Assembly: GCA_937925645.1 (NCBI GenBank)
Contig: CALAMB010000011.1
Location: 1-39,588, forward strand
Source of the DNA: an uncultured Acidobacteriota bacterium
Lineage (GTDB): Bacteria > Acidobacteriota > JAAYUB01
Length of the DNA stretch: 39,588 nucleotides
Direction: 5' to 3'
The notes beneath the pieces are model-generated. The model had not been told where the DNA came from, made no database searches, and saw nothing but the letters and a program-made list of their open reading frames with translations. The position numbers were made by a program, and so were the translations under genes. Shown here piece after piece: positions 13,601 through 25,600 of this stretch (position 1 is the first letter of the stretch; every line of letters starts with the position of its first letter).

Positions 13601-16600
13601 GAAATCGAGGCCGGCATACCGGGGGATGGACGTGGCGGCCAGGGCGACGTTGATGTCGTCGATGAGGTCGCTCAGGCCGACGTTGGCCGCGGTACTGGCC
13701 GCCGTGACCGTCACCGCCCCGTAGAGGATGTCGTCGAGATCGGTCTCGTCAATGCGGATCACCAGAACCACGTCCCGCACCAGCTGGCCGGTGACCGGCA
13801 GGGCCCCGCTGGCGGTCAGCTCGGACAGCTCCCGGTATTCCACCGTCTCCCAGGGGCCGCGGAAACCCAGCAGATTGAGCCGCTCGGAGGCGGCGAGGAC
13901 TTCGAATTCGTAGCCCAGGCTGCTCAGAACCAGCTTGCCGTCCACCAGGGCCGCCTGGATGGGGGCGAAAACCGTGGCGTCCAGGGCCGCGTTGATGTCG
14001 GCCACCAGGTCTTCGCGGGTCGTGTTGCCGGCCGTGGCCGCGGCGCTGACGGTCACCGTGCCGCTGAGGGTCCCGCCCATCAGGTCGTCCATCTCGATGG
14101 CCAGGACCACGTCGGCGATGAGCGCTCCGGTGTCCGGCAATGAAAGATCGGCGACCACCTGGGCCTCAGGGTAGTAGACCACCGCACGCTGCAGGGGGGC
14201 CAGCCCCAGCAGGTCGATGTTTTCGGAATCGTCGGCCAGGATGGCGAAATCGTACCCGTAGCCGGTGAGCATCAGGTAGCGGCCTTCCTGGCCGACTTCC
14301 AGATCCATGAAGTGGTCGCTGCCGTTGAAGATGCTCTTGATGAAAAGGAGGAGACTGCCGTCGCCCCCCCCGCCAAAGAAGATGGAGGGGATGACCACGG
14401 CCTCCTGGACCTCGGCCTTGACCGACGGCACCGGCGCCGCCGCTCCGGCCACGTCGCTCATTCCCAGCACGCCGGCGTTGCTGGAGCTCTCGTCGATCTG
14501 AAAATCGTAGGGGCAGCCGATGAACAGGCGCCCGTCATCCCTGGGCGCCGCGTAGAAATCGGCCAGGGCGGGCGAAACGTTGAAGCGGGCGTTGATCAGC
14601 TCGACGAGGTCCGTCACCCCTTCCTGGTCGAAGGGCATGCCGGCGGTGACGGTGAAGGTGATCTGGCCCCAGGGGGCACCGTTGACGTCGTTGAAGACCA
14701 GGGTCACCACCCGATCCGAACCCGGCGGGGTGTAGGCATTCGGCGCCGTGTAGGCGTCGATGCGTTTCCACATCCGGAGGGTCACCTCGGAGGGCAGATA
14801 CCCGGCCAGCATGAACTGGCCCTCGGCCACGATGCGGCCCAGGTCCCCCTTGACCCAGGTGTCGGGCTCGATCTCCTGGAGATGGGTGGCCGTCATCACC
14901 TTGATCTCGTCCGGCCCCTCGAGGACGATGCGGCTGTTCTCGCCCCAGGTCTCCAGCAGGGCCGACCCGTAGACGAGGACGCTGGTGTCGCTGAAGTTGA
15001 AGAGGTCGTTGGGGTCGCCCTGGAAGGGGTCGTCCCCGCCGCTGAGCCGGATCAGCCCCCCGGCCTTGATCATCGTGCCGATACGCACCTGATGTTCGGC
15101 GGTGATCACGATTTCGGTCTGGTCCGCCGCGGCGCCGAAGTCGTGGTAGACCGAACCGATATAGCCGCCGGTCTCGGCGTCGCGGATGTTTTCCACTTCG
15201 CCGCCGGCGATGAGGTGCCCCTCGATCTCTGCGTCGAACCGGCTGTCGATGCGGATGATGCTCTCGTCGGCGTGGGTGGTGATCTCGCTGGAGCCCTCGA
15301 TGCGCAGGCCGATCTCGGTGCCCACGTAGGGATGGGCGGCGCTGGAGACGTTGCGCAGATGGATCCCGTTCTTGGCGGCGATGTAGCCGCCGGTATCGAG
15401 CACGTCGCCGTAGAGGGAATTGATGGCCCGGGCCTCGTAGGTGGACGGATCGCGGTCGGAGGCCTGGGTGCTGACAGCCACGTCGGTCAGGCCGAGGGCG
15501 GCGACGTTGACCGAGGCCGCGTCGAGCTGGAAGTCGTAGGCGTTGGTGAACACCAGGCGATCCGAAGGATCGGACATAACCCAGAAATCATTCAGGATCG
15601 TATCGTCCAGGGCGTCGTTGAGGAGGTCCACCAGCTGTCGCAGGGAGGTGCCGGCGGCGATGTTCACCGAGACCTGGCCCCATGCGGCCCCGTTGCCCTT
15701 GTTGACCACCAGGGTCGCGGACAGCGGCGCGGCGGGCGGCGTGTAGGCCGTCGGGGCGCTGTACGCGGCGTCGGCCACCAGCTCGGAGGCCTGGCTGTTG
15801 CCGCTGCCGAAGCCGATGAGGCCCAGGTTCACCGAAGCCGAGGAGAGGGTGAAGGGGTCGTCGCTGTAAAAAACGACCCGGTTGTCTTCGGCTTTGACGC
15901 TGATGGCGCCGCCGAAGACCCCGTCCAGGGCGCTCTGGATGTCCGCGACAAGGTCGCTCAGGTAACGGTTGTCCGTCGTGTCGCCGGCGGCGATCACCAC
16001 CACGGGCCCCAGGGCCGTGCCCCCCGGCGCATCGGTGAAGCGCAGTTCGAGGTTCCCGCCGAGGACCACCTCGGTGTCCATGTTCAGGGTCCAGCCGCCG
16101 ATGAAGACCTGGCCGGGGGACTCGATGAGCACATCCCCGCCCACGCTGGCATCCCAGTCGATCATCTCCTTGATCAGATTCCCCGAAGCGTCCCAGAGCA
16201 GGGTCTTGTTGGCCCCGGAATAGATGTGACCCATCATCTCGATGCCCGACTCGCCGTAGATGTAGGCCAGACCGGGAGTGCCGTCCGAGGTGCGGCCGGC
16301 CGAGGTCAGGCCGCCGGCCGTGTCGATGACCACGCTGAGCCGGCGCATTTCGCGAGCAGCCTCTGCATCGCCGGCCAGATCGGTGAAACCCAGCAGTCCG
16401 GGGCTGGTGGAACTGGCCAGGACCGCAAAGCCCGTGGGACTCTTGAGGGCAATCCGTCCCGAGGGCCGCACCACGGTGATGCCCAGGCCGGCATCCGTGG
16501 TCTCGGAGATGTCCTCCACCGCCGCCAGGGCCAGCCCCTGGGATTCGAATTGGGCGTTGAGCAGACCGATGATCTGGTAGAGGGTCAGGGTGTTGTCCAC

Positions 16601-19600
16601 CGTGACGGCGACCGCGGCAGAGGCCCCCGCGGCGTCGGTGAACCGCAGGGTCACGGCCTGGTTCACGCCCGGGCCGAGCCCGGTGTGGGCCGGCGCCTCC
16701 GGGGCGGTGTAGACGTAGGGTCCGTCGGCGCTGGTGCCGATGGTGGTGTCGTCGCTGCCGGCGGCCCCGCCCATGAGCGTCACCGTGTCGCTGGCCAGGA
16801 CCCCGGAATCCAGATAGAGCTGCTGGCCCGCCGTGATGACGGCCCGGGAATCGGTACCGGACCAGATCACCCCGGTGGGCCCGATGGCCCCGCCGGCCAC
16901 GATGGAGCCGTAGATGTCCACGTCGTAGGCCCCGGTGATGCGGATGTCGCTGCCGTTCTGGAAGGAGGTGATCACCGCCGTGGCCTCCACCAGGACGCTG
17001 CTGCGCAGCGGATCGCCGTTGGCGTCCTTCAGGTCGAGATCGATGTTCTCGCCGCCGGCGATGACGTCGATCCCGTCCTCGACCTCCACGAAGGAAGTGG
17101 CGAACTTGACCCGCTGGTCGTAGGATTCGATGTAGAGGCCCGAGTTTTCCCCGCGAACGAAGATGCTCCCCTCGATGAGGATGTCCTGGGGGCCCTCGAG
17201 GCGCAAAAGGCTGTTGTCGGCCAGGGAAGTGAGCTGACCGGTGAGATGAATGCTGGCGCTCACCGCGTCGCGGTCGTTGTAGTCCCAGTCCACCGTGCCG
17301 ACCAGATCCATGACGTCGGTGGAGGTGATGGCCCCGTAGATCCGCAGCTCGTGCGGGGTGTGGACGATGACGTCGGCCCCGTCGGCCACCTTGGTCTTGA
17401 CCCCGCCGCGCCATTCGGCCCCGGCCAGGATCTCACCGTTGATGTACACAGCCTCAGGGGCCTCGATGTGGATCAGGCTGTCTTCGCCCGGGGCGTACAT
17501 CCCGCCGGCGATCTGGACCAGCTCGAAGAAACTGCCCGGGAAGATCTCGATGCGGGCCCCGTCGCCGTTGACGTAGGTGCGCCCCTCCATCACCACCGAC
17601 TCGGCGGTCTCGATGTGTATCACGCCGCCATCTTTGTTGGTCCTGAGGATCCCGGCCACGCCCTGGATGAAGTTGTTGCGCAGCTTGGTCTGGTCCACCA
17701 CGTCGGACATCATGGGCGAAACGTAGGCCTCGCCGTCACCCGGGATGTCGATCCAGATGTCGCCGTAGGTGGTGACGATCCAGCCGTCGCAGATGATCCG
17801 GTCCTGGACCCCGATCAGATCGAGATAATCGCCGGTGATCCCCGAATCCGTACCCCCCAGGGGGTTGTTGATGTTCTTGGATTTGACGTGGAGCCGTTCG
17901 GTGTTCATCTCCACGTGGACCCGGGGCCAGCTCTGGGCCTCGACCTCGCCCTCGATGTAGATCCGCTCGGCGTTAAAGACCACGTCGTCGCGGAAGGACG
18001 AATCGCGGTCGCGCGGAGAGCCGTCCTTCTTGATGGTCGCCTGATCGTAGGCGTCGCCGAAGACGATGCGCTCCAGGTCGTAGCCCGAGCCGAAGGTGAT
18101 CAGGGTAAACCCGTCGCCCAGGGCCGACAGGTCGGTGGTGGAGAAATGGGCCGTATCGATGAAGAGGGTCCCGTCATTGGCGTACTTCTTCTCGCCTTCG
18201 GGGCCCGTGAAGGTACCACCCACATGCTCGGGGTAATTCAGGAAAGCCGGATACTCGTCGCGGATGTAAGTCCAGTCGTTGCCCAGGGGATGCTCGGCCG
18301 AGCCGCCGATGAGCATCCGGGTGGCATGAGAGGTCAGAATGGTCAGCTCACCGGAGCCGATGACCCCGCCCGCTTCCCGGTCGGTGCCGCTCTCTCTGCC
18401 GGGGGCGAAGGTCCAGAACTGGAAGTCGTCGGCCGTCAGGGTGATGTCCCGGTCGGCGGTGCGGGTGATGATGCTGCCCGAATCCAGGGTCAGGCGGGCA
18501 ATCTCGGATTCGTTGGTGGCGACCATCCCCTGGCAGATCACGGTGATCGTGCCGTAGGCGCTGGATAGCCCCACCGGACTGGCATTGGGCGGGTTTAGCA
18601 GGTCGGTCAGTCCGTAGACCACCAGGCTGTCGGTCTCCTGGATGAGGATTTCGGTGCCGCCGGCCGGGTTGCCCTCGTCGCGGGTGAGCACGGTGATCCC
18701 GCCCACCGTGGTCTGGATGGGGTTGGATCCGGGGTAGTGGTCGTTGAAGATGTTGTCCCCGGCCAGGACCAGATGGGAGGCGGCCCCTTCGAAGCGCATC
18801 CCGTTGTCCAGGCGGATGTCGCCCTGGGCCACGAAGCGCATGGTGCCGCCGCCGAGCCGGTCGTCGTTGTCCCCGGACCCGGAGGTCACATCCGCGTTGA
18901 GGGTGATGGACCGCTGATCGGAGGGGTTCGCCGTGTCGACCCGCACGATGAGGTTGCCGTCGTTGATGGCGTTGATCCGGGCGTCGACCGCCAGGGAGCT
19001 CACCCGGATGTCCCAGTCCATGTCGTGGGCGTCGATCTCGTGGGCGATGATCCCCAGGCTGTCGGCGCTGTCCCGCACCAGGGGCGAGGCCGAACCCAGG
19101 ACCGTGCCGATGCTGTCGGCGTCGATGTAAAATTTGCCCGTGGCGTGCACCGAGGTGTCCAGCACGCAGTCCTCGATCACCGCGATGAGGATGTCGTGGG
19201 CCGCCAGATGCATGCTCCCGGCATTGGTGGAGGGCCGGATGTTCAGGTTCTGGGCCGTGATGGAAATGCTGGCCGCGCCCAGTTCGGCCGTGCCGGTGGT
19301 GGAGCTGATCGTCAGGTTCATCGGGTAGAAGACCGCCTCGGTGTCGTCTTCCATCTCCGAGAACTGGCTGACGATGGTGAACCGTTCCACCTGGTCGGTG
19401 AATTCGAACACGTCCCGGCCGTTGACGATGGTGCCCCCGCTGTGGCGGCCGTTGCGGATCTGGTGGTCGTTGATGACGATGATGTCATCCTGGGCCGGAT
19501 CCATCTCGATGCCCTGGATGTTTTTGAAGACGACCTCGTCCAGGTCGTCGTCCGCGTCCACGAAGGAGATGATCCCGTCGGCCTTGTTGGAGGTGTTGCG

Positions 19601-22600
19601 GCCGAAGGTGAAGGTGGTGGTACTCGGCCCGCCCGAGTCCACGATCTCCAGGGTGCCGGCGGGCGGATCGGAGATCAGCAGGGTGTCGCGGCCGGTGCCC
19701 AGGATCAGTTGGCCGACCTTGGCCTGGCCCAGGCGCAGCTCCTCTTTGGGCGTCAGGATCGTGACGGCGGTGCTGGAGATGGTCACCGTCAGCGGGTCGG
19801 TCACCGCGCTCAGGTCGATGATCGTGCTGCCCTGGGTATCGCGGAAGTTGTCGGCACCGAACCCGGTTTCGAAGATATAGGTGTCATTGCCCCCCATGCC
19901 GCTGAGGGTGTCCAGTCCGGAACCGCCGTCGATGAGATCGTCCCCGTCGCCACCGCTGATCCGGTCGTCGCCGGGCCCGCCGATGAGGGTGTTGACGGCC
20001 CCGGTGGTGCCGCCGGTGATCCGGTCGTCGCCCGGGCCCCCGTCGATGTAAACGGCGCCGGTGGCCTTGGCCGCGTTGAGGGTGTCGTTGCCGTCTCCAC
20101 CCAGGAGGATGGCCGCGGCGCCGCTGCCGGCGATGAGGGTGTCCTTGCCCGGTCCGCCGTCGAACTCCACCGCCACCCCGCTCAGGCCCGAGGCGTCCAG
20201 CTTGTCGTCTCCGGCCCCGCCGTCGGCGACGACCCGGGTGAAGCTGCCGGTGTAGGTCTGGGACCAGTCGTCGAAGGCCACGGTGATGGAACCGGAGGTG
20301 CCGCTGAGGGTGAAGTTTTCGCCGCCGTCGCTGTAGTTGAGGTACTTGCGGTCGCCGGCGCGCTTGCCGGAGTGGATGACCAGGGTGTCGCCATCCGCAT
20401 GGGCCAGGACCGGCTGGACCGTGGGGGCCCGGTACTCCCATTCGGCCAGGGTGATGTCGAAGATGGTCCAGTCCACCACCCGCTTCATGATCTTGCCGAT
20501 GAAGGGGATGGAAATGCCCACATCCACGAAGACGTAAGCCTTGAAGTAGACCCGGCCGTCGAGGTTGATGAGGTTGAGCAGGCCGCCGGGGGCGTCGTTG
20601 CCGGTATAGCGCCACATCTCGGCGAACTCGGTGGGATGGATGCGGCCGTCGTCGGGGGGGATGTCGGCCAGATCCAGGGCCATCTCAAAGCCCACCACGC
20701 CCCCCAGCCCGGCCTCCACCAGCAGGAGCCAGAGGGTCGCTTCCAGGCCGATCTCCAGCCCCACGGTGAATTCGGGCTTCTCCTGGCCGCTGGTGATCCC
20801 CCAGTCGGCCACGTAGAACCCGTCGAAGACATACCACCAGTTGCCGGTATCGATGGCCTTGCGGACCCCGTAGGTGTCGTAGCCGAAGCCCAGGTCGGCG
20901 GTGAAGTTGAAGTTGCCCACCGCCGAGACCTTGATCACCGCCGGCCCGGCCGTGATGGTGGCGATGTCCTGCTTGAACTTGAGGGTGTACTCGAAGAGGG
21001 GCAGCTCGTAGGTGAAGAGGATGGCGTCGCCCCCGGTGATCAGCTTCATCCAGTTGCTGATGTCCAGGATGTAATCGACGATCTCGAACCCGCCGCGCTC
21101 GGTGGAGGACCCGCCGCTGGAGAAACTGTTGCCGGATGCGGCCGTCAGCCCCATGCTCCCCGTGGTCAGATCGTCCATGAAGTCGCTGAGCCATCCGGGC
21201 AGCTCGGCCGTGTCCTGGCGGGCCGTGACGTTGCCGGTGCCCAGGCCCATGATGTCGCCCAGGAGGATCTCGCCTTCCCGGCCGATCATGGCGTCCACCT
21301 GATCCACCACGTCGATCATGGTGCGCACGGCGTTGAAGAACTCCACCGGGATCTCGCTGTAGCCCAGGGTGCGCAGGATCAGGTTGACCAGGCCCAGGAG
21401 GGTCGGCGGATCGCAGATCACGTCCAGCCCGGCCACCTCGGTGGTAAAGACTTCCACGATGGGCTTGAACGGATCGAGGATGTCGCTGATGTTGTCGGTA
21501 ATGGGCTTGAGGATGTCGGTGATGAAGGTGCCGATGTCGATGCGCAGGTTGTAGAGGCCGAACTCGGGCTCGCCCGATCCCGCGTCCAGGGTCCAGGACC
21601 AGGAGGCGATGAAGTCGGCCTTGAGCCGCGGCAGGCCCACGTCGCCGATGTCCAGGACGATGGTGGTGTTGAGGGTCGCCTCGACCCCGAAATCGATGTC
21701 GAACAGGTCGTCGACGGCCGCGGTGATCAGGTGGTTGAGGGTCACCCGACCGGTGTCCGCGGCCCCGAGGATGTCCAGCTCCAGGAACCCGAAGACCCCC
21801 GAGGGTTGGAACCCGGGCTGGCCCGCGTCGCGGTCGATGTCCTGGACGCTGATGATAAAAAAGAGCAGCTTGCCCTCGGCGTAGAAGGGGGTCACCGTGG
21901 CGTTGTTCAGGGGCTGGCCGTCCAGGAAGGCCCCGATCTCCACTTCCAGCTCGGGATCGTTGGGCGCGGTGGCATCGTTGGTGCCCAGGTAGAAGCCGTC
22001 CGCCACGCTCAGGCCGAAGGCCAGGTCGAAGCTCCAGGTCATCTCCACGGCGAACCCGCCGTCCACGTTGAGGGCGAAGGCCGGCACGTCGATGTCCAGG
22101 GGGATGTCGATCCCGGTGCCGAAGGCCACCCCCCCCAGGGGGACCTCGAACTGGATGGCGTCGGCATCCTCTGCCATTTGCCACTGGCTGCCGGTGGGGG
22201 TGCCCGAGTCATCCACGTAGTTGTCGTCGGCATCGTAGATGTACCCGGCCATGGGCACCCGCTCGCCCTCTTTCCAGTCCTTGATGCGGTTACCGTCCGC
22301 GTCGTACCAGCCCACCCCGATGTCGGCCTTTTCGATGCGGCCGTTGCCGTCTGCGTCAAGGAGGATGTTCAGCCCGCCGGGTCCGAACACATCCCACATG
22401 GAGTCGCGGATGAACTCGATGGCCTTGCCCGGGCCGTTGAGCTTGGCGCGCAGGTCGGCCAGGAACCCGGTGCGGATCTCGGTGAGGAAGGTGGCGGCCT
22501 TGTAGAGCTTGTCGCCGATGAGGGGGATGTCCTGGGCAAAGCTGGAGCCCAGGGCGTCGCCCACGACTCCCAGGGCCCAGTCGATCCCGTCCAAAATATA

Positions 22601-25600
22601 GGTGGGATCGTTGAGGATGTTCAGCAGACCGAAATCCGGAGCGCTGAATTCGGGCAGGTCCACGATGACCGCGTCGGCCTGGCCGCTGCCGGACCCGCCG
22701 AAGAGCCGGTCCAGGGCCTCGAGGAGGACCTGGTCCCCGTAAACCTGGTTGTTGGTGTAAATGTGGACCGGATCCAGCCCCCAGAACCCGGGGATCTCGA
22801 TGGGCAGGTAGATGTCGAACCCGCCGGTCAGATCGTAGAACCAGTTCTCGGAGAGGGTCTCGTCGAAAAAGTAGAAGCGGCCGTCGGCATCGCCCGGATT
22901 CTGGCCTTCGATCCCCAGGGTGAAGGTGGCGTAGTCCACGGCGCTCACCGTGGCTCCCGGGGTCCAGTAGTCGGGCGAGGATCCGCCGCTGTAAGTCAGG
23001 CTCCCCAGCCGGGCCGAGCCGCCCACGACCCCGATCCCGAAGGGGTTGAACATCAGCTCCAGATCGCTGCCGTCGATGTAGAGGCCGATCTCGATACGGG
23101 TCCCGTCCCCGGTCCCCTCGTCGTAATCGTAGAGGAAGAAGTCGATGTCGCCGTCGAGGATGTCGGTGAAATCGATGCCGAAGTCCAGCACCATCTCCAC
23201 CCGGGCATCCCACTGCAGGTGGGCCCCGGCCGAGACTAGCTGGTTGACCCAGTCCCAGCTCGAACTGCCGCCGGTAAAGAGGCTCAAGATGTCGCCCAGG
23301 TTCAGGGCGAAGCTCAGGTCGGTATAGGCCTCGCCGATGATGTCGGACAGGACCTTGTCCCATTCCAGGTGGATCTTCAGCGCGGTGCGGCCCCCGGCAT
23401 CGTCCAGCGAGAGCCCGAAGGTGCTCGTGTCGCTGATGCCCAGGGCCTCCTCGATGAGGGCCTCGACCTCCTGGATCACCGCGGCCGGATCGGCGGCCGC
23501 CAGTTCCACCTTTTCCAGCAGGTCGTCGACGAACCGGAAGGCGTCGCTGACCTTCTTGTTGATGAGGGGGATATTGGCCGAATAGAAGGCGGTTTCTTCC
23601 AGGGCCCGTTCGAGGAAGGCCACGCCTTCGCGGATGGCCTGGATGATCGAGGCGAAGTCGAGTTCACGGAAATTGAAGAGGTCGTCAAAGGCCGGGTGAA
23701 TGACCAGGACGTGATCCTGGGCCAGATGCTGCTGCCGCTGGTCCTGGGTGAGTTCGCCCTGGGCGAAAACCTCCACCACGTCCCAGTTCAACAGATCCGG
23801 GATGGTGATGGACAGCTCCATGGCATTGAACCCGCTCTCGTCCAGACCGGGAATGTTGGGGTCGATGTCCAGCCCCACCAGGCCGGCATAGGCGTAGCCG
23901 GTAAAGTCGAAGAGGAAATGGTCGATGAGCCCGCCGCTCACCAGGTCGGTGAAGCTGAAACGGCGGTCGTTGTCGGTCTCCAGATTCCCGTCCTCATCCA
24001 GGGTGACCACCGCCTCGGCCAGCAGGTTCAGCCCGGACTGGGGGTTTCCGCCCACGTTGAGCTGGAGGAAGCCGAGGCGCGCGGCCAGCTCGAGGTTCTC
24101 CAGCTCCAGCTCGGCCCGGCCCGCGACCCGGGCGTTGTCGATGAGGAAGGTGATCCCCTCGGTGCCGGTGGGGCCGTCGAAGTCGATCATCCATTCGAAG
24201 CCGGCCTCCACGGTCACCAGGACGGTGGCGGTGGTGTTGAAGCCCAGCTCCAGCACATCTCCCAGGTCCCAGTTCAGGGAGACGGGCCGATTCTGGATAT
24301 TGAGCAGGTCGTAGGAATAGCCCACGATCTGCTCCTGGGAGAGCATCCCCAGGTCGACGTAGTCGTAGAGGCTGAACCCATCCAGGCTGAGCAGCTCGGG
24401 CGCCACCAGGCCCAGGGCGGGGATGTTGCCGCGGCCCACCAGCCCGCTGCCGATGAGATCGGCCAGGGTGACGCTCACCAGATCGGAATCGAGCAGATCG
24501 CCCAGGGCGATCTGGGCCGCGCCCAGGGAGTCCAGGGCGTTTTCGGCGATGAGGCCTTCGCTTTCCAAAACGGCGATACTGATCAGGGTCCCGGCCAGAT
24601 CGAATTCATTGCGGGACAAAAAGCCCATCTCGATCAGATCCGTCAGGGCGAAGGCCTTCTGGTTGAGCAGGGCGTTGGGGCCGGCATTGAGGCTGACGTA
24701 CCGGGCGTCGGCGGGGTTTTGTACCACGGTGGTCCCATCGGCGCCGTAGAGGGTGACGCCCAGGGAAACCAGGTCGCTCAGGCTGACCAGGCGCGAGGCG
24801 ATCAGATCGTCGAAATCGATCTTCAGGTTGGCCGCCAGATCGGCCGCCGTGAGCAGATCCACCTGGAAGAGCTGCTCCAGCGTCACCTGCACCGCGCTGG
24901 AAGCCAGCAGATCGGCCAGGGAGATGGTGGCGCCGGGGAGGGCGCCCGGCCGGATCAGCTCCAGGGCCTCGAGATCGGCGACGGAAATAGCCTTGGGTTT
25001 GAAGGAAGCGATGTCCAGCAGCTCCCAGCGGGCCAGCTGGTCCAGGGGGGCGCGCAGCATCCCCAGCAGACCGTCCAGAATCTGGTCCTTGTCGAAATCG
25101 GTGGTGAACAGGTCGCCGAACTCGAGAAGCTGTTGATAGTCGATCTCCGCCAGGTTGGCCAGGTTGCGCAGGTTGAGGTCGTTGAAGTTGAAGTCGAAGT
25201 CCACCGGCAGGCGCAACACGTTGGTGGCCGCGTCGTAGACCACGCTCAGGCCCGGAGGCAGGATCCCGGCCTGGGTGAACTGTTCGATGAAATCCTGGAT
25301 GGTGTTGATGCGCTCGAAGTCGATGCGCGAGGCGACCTTGTCGGCGAAGGAGGAGGCGAAATCGAAGAGTTCACCCACCTGCATGTCGATGACCGGGATC
25401 TCATAGGTCATGAAATCCAGGTTGGAGATGCTGCTGAGCCAGTCGAGGGTGCTCTGGATGATGGCGATGAGGGAGCCGAGGTTGAAATCGCCGAAGTCGA
25501 GGAGCTGCTCCATGTTCTGGTGGGAAAAGCCGATCTGCGGAGCGCCGCCCCCCTCGGGGAAGATGGTGCCGGTGAGCGAGAGGCTCGGGGGGTCGGTGCC

